Shown: piece after piece, positions 33,188 through 33,263 of the stretch
Layout: every line of letters starts with the position of its first letter
Numbering within the stretch: position 1 is the first letter of the stretch
Source of the DNA: an uncultured Collinsella sp.
GTDB lineage: Bacteria > Actinomycetota > Coriobacteriia > Coriobacteriales > Coriobacteriaceae
Reading direction: 5' to 3'
Length of the DNA stretch: 33,263 bases
NCBI GenBank assembly: GCA_902489665.1
Contig: CABUAT010000022.1
Coordinates: forward strand, 1-33,263
Program-made: the position numbers and the translations under genes
The notes under the pieces: model-generated
Database searches by the model: none
What the model saw: the letters and a program-made list of their open reading frames with translations, nothing else
What the model was told of the DNA's origin: nothing

Positions 33188-33263
33188 GGTGGTACGTAAG
33201 GCGAAGGGCCGGCCACGGTTTGCTTTCGAACGACTCTGCAAAGCAGCCGGAGTGAGAAAGCAA
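33186..33263 (+). CDS. possible start of an unknown gene (partial)
   Basis: An open frame from ATG at 33186 to the window edge encodes MVVRKAKGRPRFAFERLCKA followed by AGVRKQ. The composition is basic and could be the start of a DNA-binding protein, but there is no clear ribosome-binding site and only 26 codons are visible. An 8-bp inverted repeat (33220-33227 with 33256-33263) lies in the same stretch, so it may instead be part of a repeat. I do not recognise it. Confidence 0.2.
   Translation, partial: MVVRKAKGRPRFAFERLCKAAGVRKQ

Overview
The window looks like a chromosomal segment of a GC-rich, Gram-positive anaerobe of the Coriobacteriia, most likely Collinsella or a close relative. This assignment is inference from gene content: an arginine deiminase operon, an actinobacterial-style division and cell-wall (dcw) cluster with SepF and DivIVA but no FtsA, and a palindromic intergenic element that resembles ones I associate with Collinsella. 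No database was consulted.

Layout. (1) 1-2923: end of an arginine deiminase operon, with the last codons of arcA, ornithine carbamoyltransferase (argF/arcB) and a YfcC-type membrane carrier, closed by an intrinsic terminator. (2) 2924-3362: a gene-free stretch packed with inverted repeats, including a roughly 100-bp near-perfect hairpin and a 26-bp stem. (3) 3387-8247: a DUF1846 protein, a small winged-helix protein, CTP synthase (pyrG) and a XerD-type recombinase. (4) 8248-8709: a long regulatory region ahead of mraZ, with a 20-bp palindrome, a dyad also found upstream of ftsZ, and MraZ-type TGGGG boxes around a good promoter. (5) 8710-24199: the dcw cluster mraZ-rsmH-ftsL-ftsI-murF-mraY-murD-ftsW-murG-murC-murB-ftsQ-ftsZ. 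murE and ftsA are missing from their usual places. (6) 24410-29646: pgeF followed with a 4-nt overlap by a complete phosphate uptake operon, pstSCAB-phoU. (7) 29766-32325: yggS-sepF-yggT-divIVA, the usual downstream partners of ftsZ. (8) 32407-33263: a minus-strand nitroreductase with different codon habits and an unresolved right edge.

How the genes work together. MurF, MurD, MurC, MurB, MraY and MurG make lipid II. FtsW and FtsI polymerise and crosslink it at the septum, FtsL and FtsQ link them into the divisome, and FtsZ with SepF forms the ring. DivIVA marks poles or septum, PgeF edits peptidoglycan precursors and MraZ regulates the locus. The pst genes sit inside this series, between pgeF and yggS, and look translationally coupled to pgeF. 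The points most worth a second look are the palindrome shared by the mraZ and ftsZ upstream regions, the apparent AUC start codon of yggT, the pst insertion, and the structured DNA or RNA between the arc operon and the DUF1846 gene.
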